From contig NZ_JNYY01000025.1 in the NCBI RefSeq assembly GCF_000716785.1, positions 62,001 through 126,000 of the forward strand: a DNA stretch of 64,000 nt, in the 5' to 3' direction. Within the stretch, counting starts at the first letter, position 1; each line of letters opens with the position of its first letter. Made by a program: the position numbers and the translations under genes. Shown piece after piece: positions 38,486 through 50,612 of this stretch. The stretch is from Amycolatopsis vancoresmycina (GTDB lineage Bacteria; Actinomycetota; Actinomycetes; Mycobacteriales; Pseudonocardiaceae). The notes below the pieces were generated by a model that saw only the letters and a list, made by a program, of their open reading frames with translations, was not told the origin of the DNA and did not search any database.

Positions 38486-41053
38486 CTACGGGCCGTCGTC
38501 CTGGCTACTCCCCGGCTCCGGACGGCCCACCACCGAGGCGAGCTCGCGCCGCCCCGAAATACCCAGCTTCGCGTAGACCCCGTGCAGCACGTTGTCGACC
38601 GTCCGGACCGACACGACCAGCCGGTCGGCGACCGCCCGGCTCGTCAGGCCGGTGGCCACCAGGCGGGCGATCTCCAGCTCGCGGACCGTCAGGTCGAGCG
38701 GGGTGTCCAGCAGCGCCAGCGCCGGCGTCGCGGCGTCCGCACAGGACGCGAGCCACTCCTGGGCCCGCCGGGCCGAGGCGGCCGCGCTGCCCAGCTTGCC
38801 CGCCACGCGGTGGGCCCGCGCCGCCTCGGCCGCCGCCTCCGCCGCGAGCAACCGCGCGCCGGCGGCGGCGAACTCCGCGGCGACCGCGTCCAGCCCGGCC
38901 GCGTCCCCTGTGGACAGTGCTGCGGCGTGCTTCGAGTACAGCGACACCAGCGGGCCGTCCAGGTCCGATGAGAACTCCGGCACGCCGAACCGCACGAGGT
39001 CGTGCCGGATCTCCGCGGCGACCGCCGGCTCGGCCGCCGACGCCGCCTCGGCCGCCAGCTCCGCGGCCCGGGTCAGCTCGCCGCGGGCCGCGGCCGCCCA
39101 GGCGGCGGCCCAGCGGCCGAGCGGGCCAGGCAGATCCACGTCTTCGGCCCGGCCCGTCATCGCCGAAGCCCGCGCCCACGCCCCGGTCACTGCCGGGCGG
39201 AACTCGTGCGGCTGGTCGTGCCCCTCCACGGCGAGGGCCTGGCGCAGCCGGCGGATCGCCGCGCGCAGGTTGCCGTACGCCAGCGCGACCACCCCGAGCG
39301 ACGCCGCCGCGCCCGCCAAGGCCGGGCCCCAGCGGTCGCGGACCGCGTCCCGGTAGTCGTCGCCCGCCAGGTCCTCGGCCTCGACCAGGCGGCCCGCCCG
39401 GCAGAGCGCGACGATCCGGGCGTGCTCCAGCCGGACCCGGGCGCCGGGCACGGATGCGCCGGAAGCCGTGATCGCCAGCCCCTCCTCCACGACGCCGAGG
39501 CACGCCTCGGTGCGCCCGGCCTCGGCGAGCGCCCCGGCCGCGACCACCAGGGCCCCGAGGCGGAGCTCGTCGCCGCGGTGGTTGCGGTCCAGCACCGGGC
39601 CGAGCAGGTCCAGCGCCGCGCGGGACGCACCGGCCGCCGCGCGCAGGGCCGCCCGGGCCACCACCAGGTCGTCGGCCGTCCCGGACACCGCCGTCTCCGC
39701 CGTGTCCAGCACCGCTTCGGCGTCGGAGAACCGGTTCAGGCCGAAGGCCAGGTTCCGCGCCCGCGTCCCGGCGACGCGCGCGTGCTGGACGTCCGACACC
39801 GTTTCGCCGGCGAGGTCCGCCAGCAGCGCGTCGGCGTCGGCGTGCCGCCCGCCCGCGATCCGGACCTGGGCCAGCAGGAACTTCGCGGCGAACCCGCCGC
39901 CCAGCCGGACGGCTTCCGCGGCCAGCTGTTCGGCCTGCGGGAAGTCCTTGCGCAGCAACGTCTCCGCCGCGGTGCGGACGAGCTGCGGGTCGGTCGGCAG
40001 CCCGGCGGCCAGCCGCCAGCGCACCAGCCGCGGCTTGTCTTCGGCGCGCCGCGCGCCGGTCAGGTCCAGGGTGCCGGCGAGGATGCGGTAGGTGTCGCGC
40101 TGCCGCAGCGGTGACGTCCGCCGCCGGATCACCTCGGCGTAGAGCGGGTGGGCGAGGCGCGCGTTCAGCCGCCGCCCGGTCCGTTCCGACACGACGAGCC
40201 CGGCCCGCTCGGTGGAGGCCAGCACGCGTCCGGCGCCGAGCCGCAGCAGGGGTTCGCAGCCCAGGGTCTCCCCGAAGGCCAGCAGTTCCAGCAGGCGCCG
40301 CTCGTCGGCGTCGACGCGGTCGGTGCGGGTTTCGATCAGCTCGACCAGCCGCGGGTTCGCGGTGAGCGCACCGCTCCAGCGCCACCCGCCGTCCGCGGCC
40401 GACAGCGCACCGCTGTCGAGCCCGCCCTGGACGAGTTCCCGCAGGAACAGCGGGTTCCCGAGGGTCAGGTGCCACAGCCGGTGCTCCGCGCCGTCCTCGA
40501 GCCGCCCGCCCAGTGCCGCGGTGATCAGCTCGGCGGTCTGCGGCCGGGTCAGCTCGCCGACGTCGAGCCGCTCGGCGACGCGGTCCTTCCACATCGCGAA
40601 CACCGGGTCGGGCACGCTCACCCCGTGCGGCGCGATCACGACGACGAACGCCGACGCGGTCGCGGCCAGCTGGTGCACCAGGGTCGCGGACAGGCCGTCG
40701 AGCAGGTGGGCGTCGTCGACGCAGAGCACCAGGCGGCGCCCTTCCGCGCCGCGGGTGAGGTGGCCGGCGACCTGGTTGAGCCGGTGGGCGCGGTCGGCCG
40801 TGCCGTCCGCGCTGCCGGGCAGGAGGTGGGCGAAGGCGCCGAACGGGATCGTGGAAGCGGACGACATCGCGCGCACCCAGTGCGTGCGGGCGCCGCCCTC
40901 GGCCAGCTCGGCCAGCAGTTCCTTGGCCAGCCGCGTCTTTCCGGTGCCGGCGCGCCCGGTCAGCAGCAGGCCGCACACCTCGGCGTCGGCCAGCGCCCGG
41001 CGCGCGAACGCCAGTTCGCGTTCGCGGCCGACCAGTGGCCAGTCGTTCACCAC
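38486..41053 (-). CDS. Large LuxR-family regulator with AAA ATPase domain (MalT/LAL type)
   Basis: An 855-residue regulator. GTG 41053 is chosen because GGAGG lies eight bases upstream and LAL proteins begin with LVGRERELAFARRAL. Walker A is LTGRAGTGKTRLAKE (about 35); Walker B is LVLCVDDAHLL. A long TPR-like helical region (about 300-770) follows. The C-terminal LuxR HTH is LTVRELEIARLVATGLTSRA, then RTVDNVLHGVYAKLG. It is transcribed toward the repeat-protein/dynamin operon, 130 bp away, and is the likely regulator of it. Confidence 0.87.
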   Translation of the reverse strand: MVNDWPLVGRERELAFARRALADAEVCGLLLTGRAGTGKTRLAKELLAELAEGGARTHWVRAMSSASTIPFGAFAHLLPGSADGTADRAHRLNQVAGHLTRGAEGRRLVLCVDDAHLLDGLSATLVHQLAATASAFVVVIAPHGVSVPDPVFAMWKDRVAERLDVGELTRPQTAELITAALGGRLEDGAEHRLWHLTLGNPLFLRELVQGGLDSGALSAADGGWRWSGALTANPRLVELIETRTDRVDADERRLLELLAFGETLGCEPLLRLGAGRVLASTERAGLVVSERTGRRLNARLAHPLYAEVIRRRTSPLRQRDTYRILAGTLDLTGARRAEDKPRLVRWRLAAGLPTDPQLVRTAAETLLRKDFPQAEQLAAEAVRLGGGFAAKFLLAQVRIAGGRHADADALLADLAGETVSDVQHARVAGTRARNLAFGLNRFSDAEAVLDTAETAVSGTADDLVVARAALRAAAGASRAALDLLGPVLDRNHRGDELRLGALVVAAGALAEAGRTEACLGVVEEGLAITASGASVPGARVRLEHARIVALCRAGRLVEAEDLAGDDYRDAVRDRWGPALAGAAASLGVVALAYGNLRAAIRRLRQALAVEGHDQPHEFRPAVTGAWARASAMTGRAEDVDLPGPLGRWAAAWAAAARGELTRAAELAAEAASAAEPAVAAEIRHDLVRFGVPEFSSDLDGPLVSLYSKHAAALSTGDAAGLDAVAAEFAAAGARLLAAEAAAEAARAHRVAGKLGSAAASARRAQEWLASCADAATPALALLDTPLDLTVRELEIARLVATGLTSRAVADRLVVSVRTVDNVLHGVYAKLGISGRRELASVVGRPEPGSSQDDGP

Positions 41054-41329
41054 CCCTGCTGCCTCCCCACCCGCCTGTCGTCCACGCACAGCTGTGCAGG
41101 AATAATGACAACGCCGGAGCCCGCGAAGTACCGAATCCGCACAAGGATTTGGCATTAATCTTCAAGCGGGCCGACAAATCCGGCATAACCGGCACTCGGT
41201 CGGCGATTCCGTGAGCCTTTTCCGGCCATTCCGCGGACACCGTGATCAACCGTTTCCGCGGAATTCAGGACAACACCTCCCGGACCGGCCAGGATGGGCA
41301 CGCCCGTTCCCCGAAGTGAGGATCCGAGG

Positions 41330-42733
41330 ATGACCCGCTTGCCCGCGCTGGCCGTCTCCGCACTGGTGACCGCCGCGGTCCTGACCCCCGCCACGGCGCA
41401 CGCCGCGAGCCCGCCGTTCACCGCGTCGGTGTTCCGCGCGACCCACAACAGCTATTCGGGGAACGTCGACGGCGCCAAGAACTCCCTCGCCTACCAGCTC
41501 GACCACGGCGTGCGGTTCCTGGAACTCGACGTGCACGACAACGGCTACGCCACCTCGCACGACTACGCCGTCGGGCACGACTCCCCCGGCAACCTCGTGG
41601 ACCACAGCGGCGGCAACCCGGCGTCGAACAACCTCCGCGACTGGCTGGCCGTGGTGAACACCTGGTCGGCGCAGCACCCGGCCGCCGCGCCGATCGTCGT
41701 CATGCTCGACCTCAAGGACGACCTGACCGACAACCCGTCGTTCGCGGCGGGCAACCTGACCGCGCTCAACCAGGAGCTGGAGTCGGTGTTCGGCTCGCGG
41801 CTGCTGCGGGCGCAGGACTACCCGGCGGCCCCGGAGGTCGACGCGCTGCGCGGGCGCGTGCTGCCGCTGCTGTCCGGCGACGGCGGGTCACGCACCGAGT
41901 ACAAGCGGGACGTCGGCTACCACCCGGCGGTCGCGCTGAACGGCCGCGGCCAGGTCGTCGAGGTGCACGACTCCGGAGCCGGCGCGCTCTGGTACTGGAC
42001 GGGCACCTACGGCGCCGACGGCCGGGTCACCTGGCTGCGGCACGGCAAGTACGACAGCGGGCAGACACCGGCCGTCGCGCTCAACAACAACGGCGACCTG
42101 GTCGAGGTGCACCAGTCGGAAGGTGCCTCCACGCTCTGGTACCACGTCGGCACGCTCGGCGCGGACGGCGAAATCACCTGGCAGGCGTCCCACCAGTACG
42201 ACAACGGCGTCCTGCCGACCGTCGACTTCACCGACGCAACGCACCTGCGGGAGATCCACAAGAGCCAGAACACCAGCCAGAACTGGGCCTGGAACGGCGC
42301 GCTCGCGGGTACCACGGTGACGTGGACCGGCAACGCGAAGACGTCCGACGCGCGGTTCGCCAAGGATGTGGCCAGCACCGCCGGCCGTACCGTGTTCGTG
42401 TGGACCGGAGCGGATGGCCCGACCTCGGCCCAGACCCTGCGTGTCGACACCGACCGGACCGCCGGTGACCGGATCCGCTACCGGCAGGTCGCCTTCGACG
42501 AGTTCCAGCAGGGCGACAGCGCCGAGCTCCAGCAGGGTGCGCTGTTCTACGGCGCACCGGCGACCGAATCGGGGTTCATCACCGCGGCCCGCCAGGCGGG
42601 CAAGCTGGTCCGCGGCTGGGACTTCGACTCCGCGAGCGAGGCGACCACGCCCCTGGCGAACTACCCGGCGACCAACCACCCGTACGACGCCTGGTACCAG
42701 ACGCTGCTGGCGCAGAACGGCGCCGTCGAGTAG
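41330..42733 (+). CDS. Secreted PI-PLC X-domain phosphodiesterase with C-terminal repeat domain
   Basis: A 467-residue secreted protein; ATG 41330 follows GAGG. Signal peptide residues 1-24 end at AHAA. The phosphatidylinositol-phospholipase C X domain (about 25-200) has FRATHNSYSG with the catalytic His, FLELDVHDNG with metal/acid residues, and LDLKDD. Residues about 210-330 hold three repeats of HPAVALNxxGxVVEVHxS with LWYxxG and GxIxW, probably beta-propeller-like blades. It cleaves phosphoinositide-type or other glycerophosphodiester lipids outside the cell, by family. It is monocistronic. Confidence 0.83.
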   Translation: MTRLPALAVSALVTAAVLTPATAHAASPPFTASVFRATHNSYSGNVDGAKNSLAYQLDHGVRFLELDVHDNGYATSHDYAVGHDSPGNLVDHSGGNPASNNLRDWLAVVNTWSAQHPAAAPIVVMLDLKDDLTDNPSFAAGNLTALNQELESVFGSRLLRAQDYPAAPEVDALRGRVLPLLSGDGGSRTEYKRDVGYHPAVALNGRGQVVEVHDSGAGALWYWTGTYGADGRVTWLRHGKYDSGQTPAVALNNNGDLVEVHQSEGASTLWYHVGTLGADGEITWQASHQYDNGVLPTVDFTDATHLREIHKSQNTSQNWAWNGALAGTTVTWTGNAKTSDARFAKDVASTAGRTVFVWTGADGPTSAQTLRVDTDRTAGDRIRYRQVAFDEFQQGDSAELQQGALFYGAPATESGFITAARQAGKLVRGWDFDSASEATTPLANYPATNHPYDAWYQTLLAQNGAVE

Positions 42734-42805
42734 CGCCGTCACCGGCGGCGGTCCGGAATTGTCGGTGCCCTCCGGTAGCGTGGAAAACGGGGGGCGCCCC
42801 CGCGG

Positions 42806-42860
42806 GCTGACGGCCACCGTCAGCGCTTCGCCAGGGCGCGGTAAGCGGCCCTGGCGAAGC
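42806..42860. promoter_or_regulatory. Two adjacent perfect inverted repeats before the FAD monooxygenase
   Basis: GCTGACGG-CCA-CCGTCAGC (42806-42824) looks like a TetR-type operator. It abuts GCTTCGCCAGGGC-N10-GCCCTGGCGAAGC (42825-42860), a 13-bp stem ending nine bases before ATG 42869. The second could fold in RNA and mask initiation, or be an operator. Confidence 0.6.
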
Positions 42861-42868
42861 TCGGCGGC

Positions 42869-44001
42869 ATGAAGAACGCCACCGTCCTGATCTCCGGCGC
42901 CAGCATCGCCGGCCCCGCCCTCGCCCACTGGCTCACCCGCTCCGGCTATTCCGTCACCGTCGTCGAACGCGCCCCCGAGCTGCGGCCGGGCGGCCAGGCC
43001 GTCGACTTCAAGGGCCCCACCCACCGGACCGTCCTCGAACGCATGGGGATCCTCGACGAGGTCCTGCGCCGGCAGACCGGCGGGCAGGACCAGACGATCG
43101 TCGACGCGACCGGCCGTCCGCGGGCGGTGATCCCCGGCGAGTTCACCGGCGGCGACATCGAGATCCGCCGCGGCGAGCTGTCGGAAATCCTGTACGAGCG
43201 GACGGACTGCGAATACCTCTTCGGCGACACCATCACGTCGCTGACCGAGACCGCGGACGGCGTCGACGTCACCTTCGCCCACGCGCAGCCGCAGCGGTTC
43301 GACCTGGTCGTCGGCGCCGACGGCATCCACTCGAACGTCCGGCGGCTGGCCTTCGGCCCGGAACGCGACTACGTGCAGTACCTCGGCTACCACTACGCGC
43401 TCGCCGAGCTCGGCGAGGAACTCGGCGGCGGCGACGCGCAGATGTACAACGAGCCGGGCCGGATGGCCGCCGTCGGCGGGCCGAAGGCGTCGGCGTTCTT
43501 CGTGTTCGCCTCGCCCGAACTCGACTACGACCGCACCGACACCGGCAAGCAGCGGCAGCTGCTGATGGACGCCTACCAGGGCGCCGGCTGGCGCGTGCCG
43601 GAGCTGATGGCGAGGATCCCGCAGGCCCGCGAGTTCTACCTCGACTCGCTCAGCCGCGTGACGATCGACCGCTACGCCCGCGGCCGGGTCGTGCTGCTCG
43701 GCGACGCCGCCTACGGCAACACCCTCGGCGGCTTCGGCACCGGCCTGGCCGTCGTCGGCGCGTACGTGCTCGCGGGCGAACTCCGCGCCGCGGACGGCGA
43801 CCACCGGGTCGCGTTCGCCCGCTACGAGGAGCTGATGCGGGACTACGCGAAGATCTCGCAGCGCGGCAGCGCGGGCCCGTTCCTCGCGCCGCCGTCACCG
43901 CTGCGGATCAAGCTGCGGGACTGGACGTTCAAGTCCCGCTTCCTGCTCGGCCTGATGCTCAAGGCGACCGACAAGTTCGCCACGGACATCGAGCTGCCGG
44001 A

Positions 44002-44020
<19 letters not shown>
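42869..44020 (+). CDS. FAD-dependent monooxygenase (PHBH/TetX-like)
   Basis: A 383-residue flavoprotein monooxygenase. The N-terminal FAD fold has LISGASIAGPALAHWL (a GxGxxG variant), VVERAPELRPGG, and LVVGADGIHSNVR (the DG motif that also contacts NAD(P)H). GRVVLLGDAAYGNTLGGFG is the second FAD motif. The family hydroxylates aromatic or polyketide-like compounds, and some inactivate antibiotics. It stands alone behind two inverted repeats, which suggests repression by a TetR-type factor not encoded here. It overlaps the metH stop region by 19 bp. Confidence 0.86.
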
Positions 44021-47622
<3,602 letters not shown>

Positions 47623-47628
47623 CGGCAG

Positions 47629-47713
47629 CCTCCCTTGGTCGGGAGGCGCCCTTGGGTGGTTGATCCCGGCCGAGCGTGGCGGACCCGACGGTCCGTTGCA
47701 GCGCCTCTCGGCC
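47629..47713 (-). promoter_or_regulatory. SAH riboswitch with ribosome-binding-site expression platform, upstream of metH
   Basis: Read on the minus strand. P1 is GGCCGAG (47713-47707) with CTCGGCC (47674-47668). The conserved strand AGGCGC-TGCAA follows P1. P2 is GGACC (47694-47690) with GGTCC (47685-47681) around a GTCG loop. The P4 pseudoknot is AGGCGC (47706-47701) with GCGCCT (47649-47644). This is the SAH-riboswitch fold and closely matches the known Ralstonia element. Next, CCTCCC (47646-47641) can pair with the ribosome-binding site GGGAGG (47634-47629) across a 6-base loop. CCTCCC overlaps the P4 strand, so SAH binding should free the site and turn MetH on. Confidence 0.88.
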
Positions 47714-48007
47714 TGTGGTCCACGGTATCGGACCCCGGCCCCCGCACGCCATCCCGCCCCGGCGGCACGTCCACGGTATGGGACGCCGTCTGTCCACAAT
47801 GGAGCACCAGAGCCACCCTGCCTCCGCGTCGCGATCGTTCCCGAACCCGTCCACCATGCCGCGGCCGGCGGCGGGGCGCTGCTTCCAGCCTGCGCACGAG
47901 AGCCTCATCCAGTGTCGCTCGAGCGGCACTCGACGTTACGCTCCGCAGTCGACGGACCGGGGCACCGGCGGCTTGAAAACTGAAACACGTTCTAATACGC
48001 TCCGCGG
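47714..48007. other. Divergent metH / LLM oxidoreductase intergenic region
   Basis: No gene is seen. It holds two direct copies of GTCCACGGTAT-S-GGAC (47718-47733 and 47769-47784, 51 bp apart) on the metH side. Near the other end, a TNNAACNNGTTNNA dyad lies at 47981-47994, next to a possible -10 TAATAC (47993-47998) for the gene at 48008. Confidence 0.6.
47981..47994. promoter_or_regulatory. KstR-like TetR-family dyad upstream of the LLM oxidoreductase
   Basis: TGAAACACGTTCTA matches the TNNAACNNGTTNNA pattern reported for KstR-type TetR repressors of steroid/lipid catabolism. It overlaps the likely -10 of the gene starting at GTG 48008. Other TetR proteins use similar sites, so the regulator is uncertain. 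Confidence 0.45.
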
Positions 48008-48874
48008 GTGGACTACGGAATCGTGCTGTTCACCAGCGACCGGGGCATCACGCCCGCCGCCGCGGCGCGGGCCGCCGAGGCGGCCGGCTTCGCGACCTTC
48101 TACGTCCCCGAGCACACCCACATCCCCGTCAAGCGCGAGTCTCCGCATCCGCGGACCGGGGATGCGTCCCTGCCCGACGACCGCTACAGCCGGACGCTCG
48201 ATCCCTGGGTCGCGCTGGCGACGGCCGCCGCGGTCACCGAGCGGATCCGGCTCTCCACCGCCGTCGCCCTGCCCGTCGAGAGCGATCCGATCACGCTCGC
48301 CAAGACGATCGCCAGCCTCGACCACCTCTCCGGCGGCCGCGTCACGCTCGGGACCGGCTTCGGGTGGAACGTCGACGAGCTGAACGACCACGGCGTGCCG
48401 GGGAACCGGCGCCGCACCGCGCTGCGCGAGTACCTCGAAGCGATGAATGCACTGTGGACGGAGGAGGAAGCCGCCTACGACGGGGAGTTCGTCTCCTTCG
48501 GGCCGAGCTGGGCGTGGCCGAAGCCGGTGCAGGCGCACATCCCGGTGCTGCTCGGGGCGGGCCCGACCGAAAAGACGTTCCGGTGGATCGCGCGGCACGC
48601 CGACGGCTGGATCACCACGCCGGCCGACACCGACCTCGACGGGCACGTGGCCCTGCTGAAGGAGATCTGGCGCGACGAAGGCCGTGCGGGGGCTCCGCGG
48701 ATCTGCGCGCTCGGCGAGCGGCCCGACCCGGAACGCCTGGCGCACCTGGATTCCCTGGGCGTGACGGAAACGATCTTCGGCCTCCCCGACCGCGCACCGG
48801 ACGAAGTGGAAGCGTGGATCGGGCGGCTAGCCGGGAAGCTCGGGCTGGGTGTCGTGAGTGGTAAGGCGAGTTAG
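48008..48874 (+). CDS. LLM-class F420-dependent oxidoreductase
   Basis: A 288-residue luciferase-like monooxygenase-fold protein of the TIGR03619 type, starting at GTG 48008, probably leaderless. Motifs: YVPEHTHIPVKRESP, IRLSTAVALPVESDPITLAK, SGGRVTLGTGFGWNVDELN and HIPVLLGAGPT, which shape the F420/flavin pocket. The substrate is unknown; many relatives reduce or oxidise xenobiotics, lipids or steroids. The last eight codons and the TAG stop come from a copy of the 44-bp palindrome, so the protein ends VVSGKAS. The original stop was probably elsewhere. Confidence 0.86.
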   Translation: MDYGIVLFTSDRGITPAAAARAAEAAGFATFYVPEHTHIPVKRESPHPRTGDASLPDDRYSRTLDPWVALATAAAVTERIRLSTAVALPVESDPITLAKTIASLDHLSGGRVTLGTGFGWNVDELNDHGVPGNRRRTALREYLEAMNALWTEEEAAYDGEFVSFGPSWAWPKPVQAHIPVLLGAGPTEKTFRWIARHADGWITTPADTDLDGHVALLKEIWRDEGRAGAPRICALGERPDPERLAHLDSLGVTETIFGLPDRAPDEVEAWIGRLAGKLGLGVVSGKAS

Positions 48875-48895
48875 AACTCGCCTTACCACTCACGA
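48852..48895. repeat. 44-bp dispersed palindrome, copy 2 (inside a gene end)
   Basis: Perfect palindrome with A/T at the variable arm position and centre AG (inverse of copy 1). It overlaps the last codons and provides the stop of the LLM oxidoreductase, and lies 30 bp from the convergent sugar-porter stop at 48925. Confidence 0.92.
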
Positions 48896-48924
48896 AAGCC
48901 ACGGCAGACCGCTCGGGTCCGGGG

Positions 48925-50340
48925 TCAGCTCTTGGCCGCGACGCCCTGGCGCGCGCGCAGGTCGAGCTCGATCTGCTCCAGCGTGCGCCCCTTGGTCTCC
49001 GGGACCAGCCACTTGGTGAGCGCGAACAGCACCACGTTCACCCCGGCGAACAGGAACATCGAACCGCCGATGCCGAGGGACTTCGGGTCGGAGATGATCG
49101 GGAACACCGCGCTCACGATGCCCGTCGCCGCCCAGAGCACCACGCTGCTGACGCCCATCCCGGTCGCCCGGTACTTCAGCGGGAACACCTCGGACATCAT
49201 CACCCAGACCACCGCGCCCCAGCCGAGCTCGTAGCCCACCAGGTACAGCACCATCATGACCAGCATCAGGATGCCGCGCGTGCCGGTGTCGTGGACGTTG
49301 AGCACCACGAGCCCGGCCGCCACCAGCGTGATCACCATGATGACGTTGCCGATGAGCAGCAGCGGCTTGCGGCCCCAGCGGTCCACCACGAACACGACCC
49401 ACGCGGTGAACAGGAACTTCGTGACCCCCAGCAGCACGCCCGACAGCAGCGCGGCCTGCGTGGCGAAGCCGAGGCCGATCAGCATCGTCGGGAAGTACGC
49501 GTTGATCGCGTTGACGCCGCTGAACTGCTGGCCGATCGCGAGCAGCAGCGCCACGACGAGCATCGGCCGCACGAACCCGGAGAACAGGTCGCGGATCCGC
49601 GGCTTCTCCTCGGTGTCCAGCCGGATCACCTCGTGGATCGTGGCGATCTCCTCGTCGAGGTTCACGGTGTTGCCGTGCGCGCTGGCCAGCACCCGCCGGG
49701 CCTCGTCCTCCTGGCCGTTCTTGACCAGCCACCGCGGCGTCTCCGGCAGGAACACCAGCCCGACGAGCAGGATCACCGCGGGCACGACCGCGCCGGCGAA
49801 CATCCACCGCCAGGCCGAGATCGGCCCGAGCCAGTAGCTCACCAGGAACGCGATCAGGATGCCCAGCACGATGAAGATCTGGTTCAGCGCACCCATCGCG
49901 CCCCGCAACCGGGCCGGCGCCAGCTCGGACAGGTAGGTCGGGACGGTCGACGACGAAAGCCCGATGCCCAGGCCGATCACCAGGCGCGAGAGCACCAGGA
50001 GCAGGAACGTCGGCGAGAAGCTCGCCGCCAGCGTGCCGACGATGACGATGGCCGCGGCGACCATGATCGTGCGGCGGCGGCCGAGGGCTTCGTTGGTACG
50101 GCTGGAGAACAGCGCGCCGACGATCGCGCCGACCGACAGACTGGCGGTGATCACGCCCTTGTCCCAGCTGGTCAGCGCCCAGAGTTTCCCGATGAACGGG
50201 AGCACCCCGGAGATCACGCCGAGGTCGTAGCCGAAGAGGATGCCGCCGAGCGCGCCGAAGAAGTACAACGTGGTCCGGCTGATGTGCCGCGCCGGTGCCG
50301 TCTGCGTCCTTGCCGGATCGGTCTTTGCCGGATCGGTCAT
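48925..50340 (-). CDS. Sugar porter family MFS transporter
   Basis: A 471-residue, 12-helix major-facilitator protein. Sugar-porter signatures: GYDLGVISG in helix 1, GRRRTIMVAA after helix 2, FLPETPRWLVKNG at the end of helix 6, QQFSGVNAINAYFP in helix 7 and VPETKGRTLEQIE after helix 12. It imports a monosaccharide by proton symport, by family; galactose or xylose types are closest by eye. It is divergent from the GH74 xyloglucanase gene and has a LacI-like dyad 80 bp upstream. It probably takes up products of the polysaccharide-degrading enzymes. Confidence 0.9.
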   Translation of the reverse strand: MTDPAKTDPARTQTAPARHISRTTLYFFGALGGILFGYDLGVISGVLPFIGKLWALTSWDKGVITASLSVGAIVGALFSSRTNEALGRRRTIMVAAAIVIVGTLAASFSPTFLLLVLSRLVIGLGIGLSSSTVPTYLSELAPARLRGAMGALNQIFIVLGILIAFLVSYWLGPISAWRWMFAGAVVPAVILLVGLVFLPETPRWLVKNGQEDEARRVLASAHGNTVNLDEEIATIHEVIRLDTEEKPRIRDLFSGFVRPMLVVALLLAIGQQFSGVNAINAYFPTMLIGLGFATQAALLSGVLLGVTKFLFTAWVVFVVDRWGRKPLLLIGNVIMVITLVAAGLVVLNVHDTGTRGILMLVMMVLYLVGYELGWGAVVWVMMSEVFPLKYRATGMGVSSVVLWAATGIVSAVFPIISDPKSLGIGGSMFLFAGVNVVLFALTKWLVPETKGRTLEQIELDLRARQGVAAKS

Positions 50341-50419
50341 TGCCGGGTCGCCTCTTTCGTAGGTCCAGTCCAGCCAGCGGCCACCACATTCACACGCCGG
50401 AAATACCCGGGCAAGACAG

Positions 50420-50432
50420 TCGTTGATAACGA
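50420..50432. promoter_or_regulatory. LacI-like dyad upstream of the sugar porter
   Basis: TCGTT-GAT-AACGA is a perfect short dyad 80 bp before the porter start. The AACG half-site is typical of LacI-family sugar regulators. It is distinct from the CebR-like site of the divergent GH74 gene. Confidence 0.5.
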
Positions 50433-50547
50433 TTCAGAAACCTGATTGCCGTTCACGTATGTGATTCCGGCAAACCCGACGCAACGTCGTGGCCGAATCA
50501 TGGTCAATTCCACTGTGGACAGTGCAGAGTGCCGAAATCGTCGAAAC

Positions 50548-50596
50548 TTTACAACGCTCCGAACGCTGGTTTACCTTCCCTCTGGAAGCGCTCCCA
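50548..50596 (+). promoter_or_regulatory. GH74 promoter with CebR-like operator
   Basis: -35 TTTACA (50548-50553), 18-bp spacer, -10 TACCTT (50572-50577). The operator TGGAAGCGCTCCCA (50583-50596) starts six bases after the -10, covering the transcription start. It differs by one base from the CebR consensus TGGGAGCGCTCCCA. Repression relieved by cello-oligosaccharides is expected. The same layout precedes the CBM2 gene at 59161. Confidence 0.8.
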
Positions 50597-50612
50597 GAAT
50601 GTGGAGGCAGAA

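Noticed and set aside
47790..47798. Single DnaA box as part of an origin
   Set aside because: TGTCCACAA occurs once here without a cluster, dnaA or AT-rich element.
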